A stretch of 64,000 bases of DNA from Branchiostoma floridae (Eukaryota > Chordata > Leptocardii > Amphioxiformes > Branchiostomatidae), in NCBI RefSeq assembly GCF_000003815.2, contig NC_049990.1, positions 2,995,655 through 3,059,654 on the forward strand, read 5' to 3'. Position 1 is the first letter of the stretch. Each line of letters opens with the position of its first letter. The notes below the pieces were generated by a model that saw nothing but the letters and a program-made list of their open reading frames with translations, was not told the DNA's origin and ran no database searches. The translations under genes were made by a program, and so were the position numbers. This document shows, piece after piece, positions 12,062 through 23,447 of the stretch.

Positions 12062-12384
12062 GCAAGCCGCTCAGACCCCACGAGATTTTTATGCGATTTT
12101 ATAGGAGCGCAAGCCGCTTCGAGGAGCAAGTCATATCGGCAGCCAGGTACAAATAGTTTTGCGATATTGTTTCTGTAACGTGGCGTCATTTATGAATATT
12201 AAGAAGGAGGAACTAGCCTTCGTAAGGTTTGTCCTCAGTGATAGTTGCTTTAAAAAATGTCCCTAACGTGAACTAGACAGCCACAGACATGACAAAAAAT
12301 CAGTGTTAATTTGTTTCTCAAATTTGCTCAAAGATGGCTCTAAAATGCACCAGAGAGCTTCTATTTCTTAAAAATTTTCTGGGG

Positions 12385-12482
12385 GAGGCCCCCCATACCC
12401 CCCCAACGAGAGGGGGTACCCCCCTCTCGTGCTCTCCCCCCGCGCAGCTTGCGCTGCGCGGCCGCGGCCTTAGGCCGCGTCA
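12385..12482. repeat. Stacked GC-rich palindromes
   Basis: Successive inverted repeats are ACGAGAGGGGG with CCCCCTCTCGT, CCGCGCAGC with GCTGCGCGG, and GCGGCC with GGCCGC. They lie inside the right part of the 11396-12526 element. Confidence 0.6.
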
Positions 12483-12531
12483 TGTTTCGCGCCCCCCCCC
12501 TTACCAAATTTCTGGATCCGCCAGTGCATTT

Positions 12532-13368
12532 GACCCTAGCGGCGCCCTCTCTTTTCTCTGCGGTTGAATGCGTCAAGAAATGGCTATGTCCTTCACGATA
12601 TGCCCCGAAGGAATTTCTGACAGGTCAACATCTGTGTCATGAGCGCGTTCTACCAAAACTAATACGTGTTTTGTTGTTTTGTTTTTGTATTCTTTGTTTG
12701 TTCGTTTCCTTATTTCGCATTTTCTTGACACAGTACCATCAAGTAATTCGCATCAAAAGTCACAATATCTACATAATCTTCTTATTCTGATCTAATTCCA
12801 TGTCAACCAACCAATCAATCCCAAGCGATCGTACGAGTTCTGGCTCTTAAGCGCTTGTCAATCACAGCTCCAACGCACAATTTGACCACCACCTGCGTCC
12901 AAAAACATCAGAAAACGCCGCTAAAATTGAAACATCTGGGGAATAGTTTGCAGAATGTGTACAAAAAGGCTTTAATTGTCTCAACATTCGTTAGATGCAA
13001 GTTTGCCAAAGCTAGAAATGCCCCCTTCAAGGACAACGCCACCCTGAACTGAGCAGGTTATGGTAATATTCAAGCAGATGCAGGGAATCGGTTCTATATC
13101 AGTGTCTTAGGTGTGTTTTTGTGATAACTAGTACGTCTTTCTAGACTCTAGTTGTGAACGTTTTCAACTCTTCATCGGCACGGGAGCACGATTAAAAAGG
13201 CGTCCTGTAAGTCCCCAAACCAGGCGTCAAACACTGACCCTGAGCCAGATCCTGACATCTGCTTGGAGTCAGTTGCGGCAGTTTGCTGACTAAGCGCCCA
13301 TAGCCTCAGGTGTGGAACGACCCCGGAATGTTGCCGCAAGACGCGGAATTACCTGGCCATAAATCTTA
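12532..13368. other. No gene recognised
   Basis: Short frames only. A copy of the TCTGCTTGGAG motif of the hAT-like MITEs (see 50868 and 57751) is at 13257-13267. Confidence 0.4.
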
Positions 13369-13479
13369 TGACGTCATAAAGATCCCAACAGGCGGTCGGC
13401 CGAAGCGCCAAAGGTCAGGGTCATGACATTATGACGTCACAATGCGATTGCCGAGCCGGCTACCTTTCTAGTGACGTCA
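13369..13479. promoter_or_regulatory. Cluster of three CRE palindromes
   Basis: TGACGTCA occurs at 13369-13376, 13432-13439 and 13472-13479. CREB/ATF proteins bind this palindrome. A TATATAT run lies about 130 bp further on (near 13613), so a plus-strand promoter is conceivable. No downstream coding exon was found. Single CREs also occur near 14868, 16106 and 25589. Confidence 0.45.
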
Positions 13480-13779
13480 CAAATGGTTTGTTGGGTGTTC
13501 CAAAGACGAAGGTTTTTGGAGAGTTAAGAAGGTAAACAAAACAAATGCCCCGATTTTCTGCGGGAAAGGTGAGGGTTTGTCTCTATTCAGCCTGATTGAA
13601 TCGCGCTTACAGCTATATATCGGCTAGCCACCTAGCGGAGAGGGGCCAGTTGCAGCGACTAGCGGAGTTTACGTTACACAGACTGTAGCCTGGCTGTCGT
13701 CCCCCGATCTCAATAATTATATTTCTCATGCTAAACCCATACAGTCCTACATTTTCACCATTACCAAGAAGCGAGAAGA

Positions 13780-13906
13780 AGCCGAACTTTTGTGTTAGAC
13801 TAGATTTGTGATACTTTTATATGTATATATCTTGACTTGTTGTGACCTGTACTTAGCTCGGTTTGGGCAAAACTGTACAATAAAGGTCTTCATTCATTCA
13901 TTCAAT
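13780..13906 (+). mobile_element. 3' tail of a non-LTR retrotransposon
   Basis: The sequence ends CAATAAAGGTC followed by (TTCA)n. This arrangement, a poly(A)-like signal then a tetranucleotide tail, is also seen at 45.99 kb behind recognisable LINE coding sequence. No coding part remains here. Confidence 0.5.
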
Positions 13907-15124
13907 AATATATAACGTTATCGTTTATCAGGGTCTAACATGTATTATGGGGGGGGGGGGTGCTGTTGTAGAATTTCCTTGCGGGCATGTTGGCTCTAGA
14001 ACAGAGGACTTGGGCCCTTAGACCCTTGAAATAGGCATCCGGGGCCGGGTACACAGAGTAACAGGCTAGTCTCTGTTAATCCTGAGCGCACAGATAGAGG
14101 GAGGCTTAAAGGGGGTGGGGGGGGGGGGGGCACAAACGTCAAACCCAACTGACACATCAATCCTCTGGCCATACAGCCTCCAGACCTTTACCTTACCTCC
14201 TCCTATGTAAAAAAAAATCGTCGTTTCTATGTACCATTATGCTCCTTGAGACATTTTAACCAAAACGCCCCTGCAGTTCCAGACCAAGTTGCCAGGGGCC
14301 CAAACATACATCACTTCTTCCCTACAACACAAGCTACTGCCACCAAAACAACCACGACCATAGCGCGTCCAGGTCATAAGATACAAATGAGAATAGGTCC
14401 CTAACATCTGCTTGGAGATGCATCTTCCGTTGCGGACTCCGGTGACACCTTGATTGATGGTACCTGTACCTTTAATTTCACCTATGCCTGTACACGGCTC
14501 AGCGAACAGCGGGTGAGAATCACGTGAACTCGGCGATCGATGGCGGCGCATGACGCACATGCGAAGTTATATCGTCTGTAAAATCTTAAGTACGCTTAAG
14601 GGCACCACTGCTCGGGAAAAGTTATGAGTTGAAATTAAGAGCTTGAGTTGAAAGTCCTCAAACTCAAGTCCTTCCCGCACCAGATGGTGCATCCGTGGCG
14701 GCGCCGATCTCACCTTCAAAAAAGACCTTCCAACGTCCCCCTAACATCTGCTTAGAGACCTACCTCTCCACCTGCCAACTTGACACATGTATGGAAAGTA
14801 GCAATCTGGCTCCCCACGTGACTAGTCACATGGGGACGTGTGGGCACACACGGTTCGGCGCCTTTGACGTCATCAATACACCGTGCATTCTCTTATCTTT
14901 GACAGTTGTTTAAAACAAGATGAAAGCTTTGGAGGCGTGCTAATTTTCCCCCGGCGCCCTTTAAATCCCCAGCAGTCGTCATGACGCTTATGGAATCTGT
15001 AAGACACATTGTAGGATCGAGGCTTTGTTGTCATTGTTGGTTTAAGAGTCTTAAGACTCTATCTGTTAAGACTCTATCTGTTACAAGATGTCACGAAATG
15101 TTGGATGGCAGCCAGGATGGACGG
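13907..15124. other. No gene recognised; two copies of a MITE-terminus motif
   Basis: CTAACATCTGCTT(G/A)GAGA occurs at 14401 and 14741. A minus-strand frame at 14237-14560 (107 codons) overlaps the first and shows no domain. G runs are at 13950-13960 and 14117-14130. Confidence 0.4.
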
Positions 15125-15129
15125 ATGAG

Positions 15130-15180
15130 AGACGGATAGGAGAGAGAGGGAGGGAGAGAGAGAGAGAGACAGGGAGAGAA
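15130..15180. repeat. GA-rich low-complexity tract
   Basis: Purine run dominated by GAGA. Confidence 0.7.
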
Positions 15181-15184
15181 TGAA

Positions 15185-15765
15185 TGAATGAATGATTTTA
15201 TTTGTAAAACATTGCAGCTTGGCAGCTGAATTGCGAGTTACATTACACTAATTGTGGGTTATCTCCACATACATAAATTAACACAATCATCGTGAGTAAA
15301 ACTAGGCTATTGAATCTCTGCATAAATCTACACGGTATATTCCGACAGTTTACACAGACATTGACTAAGATACACCTTAGGACACTAGTCGCCACTTGCG
15401 TACAGTAGATCTAAGGCACGTGGGATGAAGGACAACGCATGTCTTTTAGTCTTGCTGATCATTGTTGCACGATATGGTCTTCTGCTGCGTAGACCGTAGT
15501 GAGTGTCCGTGGGGCTAGTTAAGAATGCCCAGAGTGGAGAAGACTCATCCTGAAGGGTATGTTCAAGAGTTCTCAGTGTAGCTCTCTCGCGTCTACTAGC
15601 TAGTGTTGGGATAGAGTCAACAGAAAGTCCAATGATTCTCATACAACGCTTTTGAACAGATTCAAGAGAGTCCGAAAGATGATTTGGCAATCCTCCCCAC
15701 ACAGGGCTCGCGTACTCGAGGATCGGTCTGATGAACGTTAGGTAAATCTGGGTTAAGACGTCTAC
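15185..15765 (-). pseudogene. 5'-truncated LINE: end of reverse transcriptase ORF
   Basis: The minus-strand frame from about 15765 to the stop near 15388 encodes a C-terminal reverse-transcriptase region. The thumb-domain motif IYLTFIRPILEYASPVW is followed by GLPNHLSDSLESVQKRCMRI, matching the well-known pattern (Y-x-S-x-IRPxLEYA-x-PVW, then ExxQKR) of jockey/CR1/L2-type elements. Non-coding 3' sequence ends in AATAAAATCA then (TTCA)n at 15195-15181. The catalytic palm and the endonuclease are absent; the left truncation runs into a GA tract. It is dead as an element. The exact clade is not determined. Confidence 0.8.
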
Positions 15766-15769
15766 AGAG

Positions 15770-15965
15770 AGACCCGAGAGAGATGGAGAGAGAGAGACAG
15801 GGAATGAGACAGAGCTCGAGGGAGGGAGAGGGGGGGAGATAGACAGAGACAGGGAAACAGAGAGAGGGAGGGAGAGAGAGGGGGAGACGGAAAGACACCG
15901 AGACGGAGAGAGGGGAAGAGAGAGAGAGAGATTGGTGGAGACAGAGCGAAGGAGAGAATAGAGAG
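15770..15965. repeat. GA-rich low-complexity tract
   Basis: About 200 bp of interrupted GAGAGA and GGGAGA purine sequence on the plus strand, where the LINE remnant breaks off. Overlapping serine/leucine-rich frames here are artefacts. Confidence 0.8.
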
Positions 15966-16399
15966 AGAAACGTAGGCAGTCTTAGTCGCATCCTTAGTAA
16001 GAGATTTGGGATTTAGTTATAATCTTCAAGCAGATGTTAGAAAAGGAAATCTTGCCGTTTTCCGGAACCATGGCCTCCCAAAGTAAGTTATAGATCGTTT
16101 TCCTGTGACGTCATAGTCGCGTTAGAACGTTCCGCAAAAACGAGCTATAATATTCTGGCCTTACACCCATATGGAGAGACCAGGAGGAAAACGCGGCAGC
16201 CAGAAAATGCCTCAATATATTCCGCCTACACACCTGCAAGCATGGAGATATCAGAAGTGTACATCAACGCGCTAGTCAAAGGATTGAGCGGGGTAGAAAG
16301 CGGAGTAAAAAGAGTGGAGTAGAGAGAGATCTCGAGGATTTGAGAGAGTCCCTGCTAGCAGGTGGGCGGTGATAAAGTTAAGTCCAAAGCACTCCTGTG

Positions 16400-17280
16400 A
16401 CGCGCATGGTTTTTATAAACTACCTGCAACTACAATACAACCTGGCCAGACATTAGGCCTTGGGAACTCTTACGTAAATCATGAGCTTTGGTTGAGTACA
16501 AGTGCGTCAAACTAACAGCAAGGCGGGCATAACGGCATAAAATAGATCAGTACACGTGAAAAAAATGCAGGTTTTTATAAACTACTACTGCAGGTTTTTA
16601 TACACTACCACAATGCAACTTGGACAGGCGTTAGGTCTGGAAAACTCTTCTAAATCAGTAAATTGTATGCTTTGGTTGAGCGAAACTGCGTCAGTTTTCA
16701 CCAACTATCATAGTCTGGCATAACGGCAAGAAGTAGACCAGTACACGTTAAAATCCGGCGATCAAAACCTTTGCGTCAGCTCTAAATACATTTTTATAAA
16801 CTGTCTCAAGCGGAAATAACAGTATCCATGCAGTAAGCTCTTTCGGCGCTGCTATCAGCTCTGAACTGTGAGGTGAATATCACCTAAATCATTCCGATCG
16901 GTTAGAATGAAGTGATTTACGCAGTTGCGTCAATGTAAAACAGACCCAAGTGCGTATTTCCTGTACAGGATGGTAAGAGGCTCAATTCGTGGCGATTTTC
17001 GGTTCCAATAGTCGTTGCCTCAATTGAAGAAAAATACATGTACACCAAAGTGATGAAATTTTGTAAATTGCGGGGTGATTTCACTATTTTATGTCAGTGA
17101 AAAGTGCACCGGAAGGCGGTTACTTGTACTATTTGCAAGCTGCAGTAGAAGTTAGATTGCAACAATTTTCCGTTGCGCCAATCCAACATACAGCTGGTGA
17201 CATGGTGCATATATTGTAAGTAGAAGTAGAAGATGAATCGAAGTGTTTCAAAGGTGTTGCGTCAATGCAAACTGCCATGA
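16400..17280 (+). repeat. Degenerate tandem repeat, about 180-200 bp period
   Basis: Recurrent blocks are TTTTTATAAACT (near 16409, 16571, 16791), GGCATAACGGCA (16520s, 16705s) and TGCGTCA (near 16503, 16687, 16769, 16924, 17257). Units are strongly diverged. No coding potential was recognised. Confidence 0.5.
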
Positions 17281-17389
17281 AGATGCCAAGACGTTTTTAA
17301 GGCTCGTTCTGAGACGGTGCCAATTACGGTTACTCAAAGACATAGAGAATCGCGGCAGCTCGGGAAGAAAGGAAGGGGAAATTTGAGAG

Positions 17390-18570
17390 TTGTCGTGATC
17401 TCCAATAAAGTTGGCATACGTCATACCCGGAACTTGTAGCTAAAAGACAGCCTGGCACAGATAGAGATGTAGCGGAAATAGAGACTCGCTTGTCAAGACT
17501 CGTTCCAACTCTAACTTAAGATGTTACAAATCAAAGACTGGCAAGGACGAAAGAACAAGGAAAGACCGTATGGAATGACCTTCAATAACAGTTGTCAGAC
17601 GTCATACCCGGAAAATACAACTTGGTACAGATGGGGATGTGTCGGAAATAGAGGCGAGAATGGCGGTTATTAAGACTCATTCCAACTCCAAGATGCTACA
17701 AATCAAAGACTGGCAACGAAGAAAGAACAAGGAAATCCTGTGTGGAGTGCTGTGATCTTCAATAAGTTGTCAGACGCCATACCCGGAAAATACAACTTGG
17801 TACAGATGGAGATGTGGCGGAAATAGAGGCGAGAATGGCGGTTTTAAAGACTCGTTCCAACTCTAATGAAAGACTGGCAAGCTTAAGAAGAATAAGAAGG
17901 AAAGAACAAGGAAATCCCGTATGGGATGTGATCATCAATAAGTTGGCAGACGAATACCGGAGAATACAACTTGGCACAGATGGAGATGTGGCGACTCTAA
18001 GATGTTGTAAATCAGAGAATAGCAAGGAAGAAGAAGGAAGGAAATGTGCTGTGAGGATCTTCAATAGGTTGTCAGACGTCACTGGTAAAATATAGCGGGA
18101 GGAAGACCCGGGAGACGGTGTGTGGGTAACAGACAAAGATGCAATGGCCAAGACGGTACAAAGGCTCGTTCTAACTCTAAGAAGTTATAAATTAAAGACT
18201 ATCTGGAGGAAGGAAATGTCTGAACTGTTGTGACCTTCAATGAGTTGCACTTTCACGTTGGCATATGCATACGTCCCAGACGATACCAGGAAAAGGAAAA
18301 TGTGACGGAAGAAGGACCTAGAACGGGTGTTCACGGTGGCAGAGGCCGAGGGAGACAGAGTCACAGAGTCATTCATCTGGTAACAATATCTTTCTGTTTG
18401 ATAATAGCTTGGCAGATTTAATATCAGGAAAATGCAGCGGAAAGGGGACCCTTCTCTGACTCAGTGAAAAGGGCATAAATTCATCTAGTAACAATATCTT
18501 TCTGTTTGATAATAGCTTGGCAGATTTAATATCAGGAAAATGCAACGGAAAGGGGACCCTTCTCTGACAC
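17390..18570 (+). repeat. Satellite-like tandem array, about 175 bp period
   Basis: The marker block AGTTGTCAGACGTCATACCC or variants starts near 17409, 17590, 17765, 17941 and 18067. Each is followed by GGAAAATACAACTTGG and a CAGATGGAGATGTGGCGG block. The right end holds two closer copies with a 108-bp period (18371-18461 and 18479-18569) that keep the GCAGATTTAATATCAGGAAA version of the block. Arg/Lys-rich frames across it follow from repeat composition. Confidence 0.7.
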
Positions 18571-18924
18571 GGATGTTAGTTGTGAAGGAAACATAGAACT
18601 GTGATTCAGCAAAACACAAGACTTCATTTTATCTCCGCGCAGAGTTGGGGGTGGAGAGTGCCAGGAAAGCCTGGTTGGCAGACACATAACAGTTAGTCTT
18701 CCCCTGTATCTACTTGGAAAATTACAGTTAATGAATTCTTCATGGCGACTGGACATGGAACTCGATCAAAAATAGCGCCAAGGCTAATCTACAAATAAAA
18801 GATAGTGAAGATATATTCATACGTCTGTTTCGATATTTGAACCTCCTATGAACTGAGCTGAGTCGAGGGCCGGTTCACAAATGTAATTATCTTCATCAAA
18901 ATGGACATATTGTGTTTTCGGTAT

Positions 18925-19145
18925 GTGTGTCTCTCCGTCTCTGTACATGTCTTTGTCTCTCTGTCTCCCTCTCTCTCTCTTTCTGTCTCTCTCTCTCTCT
19001 CTGTCTGTGTGTCTGTCTTCCTCTCTCTCTGTGTCTGTCTCTTTATCTCTCTCTGTCTCCATCTCTCTCTCTCTAGATCTGTCTGTCTGTCTCTCTATCT
19101 CTCTCTCTCTGTCTGTCTCTCTATCTCTTTCTGTCTCTCTCTGTA
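18925..19145. repeat. CT-rich low-complexity tract
   Basis: About 220 bp of CTCT/TCTG pyrimidine sequence on the plus strand. It explains the Ser/Leu-rich frames here. Confidence 0.85.
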
Positions 19146-22065
19146 AAGTTTTAATTCCCTTGTGATCCCCTATTTCTGAGAAACGCGCTCATACATTCCT
19201 GTCGCAAACCACCCGTCTTCCCCTGTCACGGTATTATCCTCCTCCTCCATCTACCGTCATGTGATGCTCCGGAGCACAGAGCCAGTTGCCATGGTTACCT
19301 ACGTCATAGCTGCGTCATTAGTCAACACAGGGGCTTCCCGTCTGCCCTGTTATTGGCACGCGCGCACGAACGTAACCTTGCAATGACATTGACTTTGACT
19401 TCGGAGTTTAGATTGATTCATCCTTACTTTTACAGCAAACTGTGTGCTTGGACTGCGAATCGCTGTCTTTGATTTCCTGAAAAGACCGAACTTTAAACCA
19501 ACACATCAATCGCCGCACCTCCAGTCAGCAGAGATGGCGGACTTCACCCCCTTACCCATACTGCTTGGCATGCAACTTTTCAGTCCCACAGATAGGATAG
19601 TGCACGTACTGTGTGTGTGTGTTTTCAATGAATCGCAGAAATACAGATAGACGGGAAAATAGGCCAAAATCAATTGTGCAGTCCCTGGGGTGAACTTTTG
19701 AATGAATCGATATCGTTTTCATGATACTATCAAGGTGTATTTCTTGATACGTCTGTGTATCTTAAGTAATAAGTGCTCATACCTGTAAGGATTTAAAAGA
19801 AAATCCACAAATTCCATCAACGAATCTGACAAGGAAAGACTGATATCGATGTTACATTACATGTCACGCACTCTCCTGTATTTGAGTCATAAACACATTG
19901 TACTGCTACTTCCCAATGCAGGCCACACACTCCAGACCCTATAGATGACTGGCGTACCGGAGGGTTAGAAAATGTTTTCAACGCTACATCCGGATTTCCA
20001 TTCCTCGTCTATTGACTTATTTTGATACGAAACAGTCGGGAACAAGCCAGAGTCCCAGCCAATAACTGTGTATCGTGTTCGCTCGTCAATCAAAAATAAA
20101 AGAGACTTTGAGGTAATAGATAAACAAAGACAAGACACGTATTGCTGATATTATGACAATGGTCCACTGTTCAATATGCATGTCAGAAAAAGTTAGGGGA
20201 TTTGCCCGGTACAATGAACATTTATAAACTATATTGGTGCACACATGCATCGCCTGTCTTTACTGTCACGGTCAGTGGAAGAATAGCTCCTCAGTGAATC
20301 ATAATGAACCCGGCTTCGAAATCACTTTCACTTTCGCAACCCCTCTTAAAGAAACTGTGTTTGCATTCACGGTCAGAAAAACTACAACGCTTTGTACCTA
20401 AAAAATGGTAGAATTTAAAGATACAATGTTGACTGCATGGTCATTCTCCTTATTGGTTGTCATCATAGCATATCGTTTATATCTGAGCCTGACGTGCCAC
20501 TAGAATGTCGGTTCGCATCGATTTTTAGTTCCAGCTTTGCATTTGGAAAGAGGCAATGTTGATTGCTGCGTAGCGATACCTCTCCTAGTTGGTAAATTCT
20601 GTAACGTTATGGCGTTTGTATTTGACCCAGAAATGCTACATCGCCCCCTACATACCCATGTCAGGGAGGGGCCAAGTCTAGATCTATCTAGGCCTAATTA
20701 ATCAAGGGAGTTATATATAAAGGCCCCTTTCCACTAGACGGCGATCGCACTGCGCTCTCACTGCGACCTGAATAGGATATGTGTAACCTTCGCTTACTCA
20801 CTGGGTATATCATACAAAACGTAAACGTGTGACTGAGAAGACAACAAAACACATACAAGTGTAAAAGAAGATTAGTTTCTTTTCTATATAGAAATCGTTG
20901 AGCGATCTGTCAAATTTTAGCTCGCAGAGAGAGCACGGCGAGAGCGCCGTCCTAGTGGGAAAGGAGTATGATGTCCTTGGTTTGATACATCTCAAAGGAA
21001 GCTATCGCCTGATGGAAAGCTGCAGTATTGACCGTGCCGTCTGGTATCACGGCCTGGCATGATCGTCAGTACACTGGTGAATATTTCCGACTGACTCACA
21101 CGAACACGGTGCACACAGAAGTGTGTCGGAAACGATGTTCGTGTCAACACACGGCCATATATATTCCTGTCGGACCGCTTTTTTTCAGACTCAATCTATA
21201 TTTGCTGGCTGAATCCTGAATTGGAATATTACGTCGGGCGTTTTTATAGAAACAAATAAATATTGAATGTCCTTGATCGAAACATGAACGAGTATCGGTT
21301 CGAATCCGTGAACGCATGAGAACGCAAAGAAGTATCGGAGCGCAGCTGTATGTAAGTACCTGATAATTTGGTGTCCGAGATGTCTTAAAACAGCGCATAC
21401 CGTTTTCAAGATAAGCCTTATTTGGGTAAGATACACTTGGTGTAAGTGACAGCGAGCTGTAAGCATGCACAAGAATCTTTGATAAGAACTGCTCCCATCT
21501 TGATTTGGATAAAATCATTTCACGTGTTCTTGACAGAATGATTCTAAGAAATCAAAACAAAACCCGCATGCTCCTTTGTTTTTGTTTTGAACTAACCCCA
21601 TTCAAACTAGCTGTGACAAGATTTATTTCCGTATTCCGAGTCTTAGGCGTGTCGGCATTCCTTTGATTTTTATTATGTTGTATATCATCTTACTTGCCCA
21701 GCCTAGCGCCTTGGGATATACACATAAAATCACTCAAGCATTCAGAATTCCATTCAGAAACGTTGGGAGGGACGTCCTCGACATATCAAAAGCTTTGATA
21801 CTATTTTCCCACAATGTTACTGCAAAATCTCTTATGAAACCCACGTGAAATTGCTTTATAGTTAATATTATGCATCTTGAACGCGTCTAATCTAAAGTAT
21901 TTGTTATGTCTAACGTTAATCATTAGATAATTACCGAGCACAATGTGATGGAATGACTCGTACCGTTGGATGTAAACAGTAAGGTGCCACGCCTTGATAC
22001 ACATCCTCAGATAGAATTTTACCATCTTAGATATACGTCTTAAGATGTCTTATTGCTTTACTTAC
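19146..22065. other. No supported gene; inverted copy of a dispersed repeat at 19534-19591
   Basis: 19534-19591 is the reverse complement of the repeat at 4027-4077. A near-X-box GTTGCCATGGTTACC lies at 19285-19299. Frames at 20810-21518 lack motifs and good splice sites. Confidence 0.4.
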
Positions 22066-22161
22066 TGTTTGTGGCGGACCGTTGGGGAGAGGTTGTTTCT
22101 CAGGGTCTGTCGTCATGTTGCCCATGGGGATGGAAGTGGTCATGGTCGTCGTGGTCACCAT
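22066..22161 (-). CDS. Candidate first coding exon (32 codons)
   Basis: The exon appears to run from an acceptor TTTTTCTCCAG (exon edge 22184) to a textbook donor ACA|GTAAGT (exon edge 22066). Inside, GGCAAGATGG gives an ATG with A at -3 and G at +4, starting 32 codons that end in phase 0. The peptide begins MVTTTTMTTSIPMGNM and ends DPEKQPLPNGPPQT. It is Thr/Pro-rich and hydrophilic, as in cytoplasmic N-terminal tails of transporters, but I do not recognise the protein. Two minus-strand TATA boxes lie 360 and 750 bp upstream, so a 5' non-coding exon is likely. No following exon was found to the left. It may be an alternative start of the gene that also uses 10807-10866. Confidence 0.45.
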
Positions 22162-22521
22162 CTTGCCGCTTTCGCCTGAGACGTCTGGAGAAAAAGAAGT
22201 CTTAGACGCCGTTTTCTTCGGAATGGGAAGTGTCTGCAAGACGGTTGACTGAGTAAGAAGTCTTGAACTAAGTAAACGCGGCTGTGTTTTCTTGGGCGTT
22301 GTCTTGGAGGTAGACTTGACCGCGGGAGTTTTTCTTTCTGTCTGCGACCGACTCGAATGTGGAACGAGTTAGAGTTATTGTAATAAATCCGTAGAGACGA
22401 ACCTCACAGGCACTTTGTAGTACAACTTTGATAGAAAAAAAAATCGTCTGTTTTGGAACGTTGTCGTTGTTGTGTCCCTCTGGTCACGAGTCCGACTGTG
22501 TTGTACGTATCCGCGGCGCGT

Positions 22522-22528
22522 TTTTATA
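22522..22528 (-). promoter_or_regulatory. TATA box (TATAAAA)
   Basis: ACATATAAAAACGCGCC on the minus strand, 340 bp upstream of the acceptor of the candidate exon at 22066-22184. Confidence 0.35.
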
Positions 22529-22910
22529 TGTCAGGATGTGGGGTGGAGGTACACGCCTCCAGCTTCCGCTCTCGAACCCAGAAAAGCTTCAGGAAATGCC
22601 GAGACGGGGAAATATTTCTTCCTTCTCAAATGTGCAGCGTCTGTGTATTCCCCGCTTCTCAGTTCTGGCCCGACTTCAATTTCACCTGGAAGGTTCTATT
22701 TCGACCTTCTCCCTTTTTCCTTGCAACGAGATTCTTGACCGCGTTTCTAAGATAGCGTAAGGTGCTTCGTATACACCTGCAAGTCTTGTGGGGTATTTCT
22801 TTCCTCTCAAATGTAGAGTAGAGCGGTTTCTTGTGAAGGCTTGAACGTTGGGTGTATCTTCTTCTGTCTGTGCGAGGGGATTTTCTGCCGGGCGTTGGTT
22901 CTGACGGCGC

Positions 22911-22917
22911 TTATATA
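22911..22917 (-). promoter_or_regulatory. TATA box (TATATAA) with upstream E-box
   Basis: GGAGGTATATAAGCGCC on the minus strand. A perfect E-box within GGCACGTGGCC lies near 23000-23012, about 90 bp upstream. Start would be near 22885. It is a plausible promoter for the exon at 22066-22184. Confidence 0.4.
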
Positions 22918-23019
22918 CCTCCGGGTGACGCAGTCACGAGGTGCCGCTTACGCACGCAGTTATTTCCCGCGTAAAAAAAAAAAAACAAGGAACGTGCGTT
23001 TTGGCCACGTGCCAAGCGT

Positions 23020-23445
23020 GCTGCTAGGACTAGATAAACGCCTCTCGTCCAGGAAATAGAGGTAAGGGGAGAGCCGTTACTCATCGTGAGGGAGGGGCTG
23101 TGGAAAGGATACCACGGCATTCTTGTGAATCATGTCTATATTGACGGCAAATTCGAAGAAAGGAACTTGAAATTTAATCTAAATTGTCACTGTACACAGA
23201 TAGTCACAGGGCTCGAACAGCTCAAGAAATTTATATAGGGGACCACCGAAATTGTCTACGTTGGCCAGATTGTATTCAATCTTTATACCCTGATCCTTGT
23301 TCTAAGGTGGGCACTAGTGTAGCATATTTATTGTCAGCCGACTTGAATACATAGAACTAACGCCTGGGTAGTTGTATCCCTTCGTATTTCGAATTTTGCT
23401 TTCTTTGAATATCACACTAATTTCAATTCGTTATTGGTCATCTAA
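23020..23445. other. No gene recognised
   Basis: Unique-looking sequence between the putative promoter and a MITE. Confidence 0.35.
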
Positions 23446-23447
23446 TA

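Larger units (their letters stand above)
11396..12526. mobile_element. 1.13-kb hAT-like non-autonomous element
   Basis: The left terminus reads CACGCGCGGATCCAG and the reverse complement of the right terminus reads CACTGGCGGATCCAG, 13 of 15 bases alike. Both ends are flanked by the 5-bp direct repeat CATTT (11391-11395 and 12527-12531). The interior is G+C-rich with stacked hairpins near both ends and no transposase frame. Bases 11935-12180 are homologous to window bases 1-240. A 31-bp palindromic insert lies within at 12024-12054. The hAT assignment rests on terminus style and duplication length only. Confidence 0.6.

Noticed and set aside
17759-18151. 130-codon minus-strand frame and a 93-codon Arg-rich plus-strand frame
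   Set aside because: Both lie in the 175-bp satellite array; openness follows from the repeated unit.
18901-19165. Ser/Leu-rich frames of about 80 codons
   Set aside because: Produced by the CT-rich tract; all frames of such a tract lack stops.
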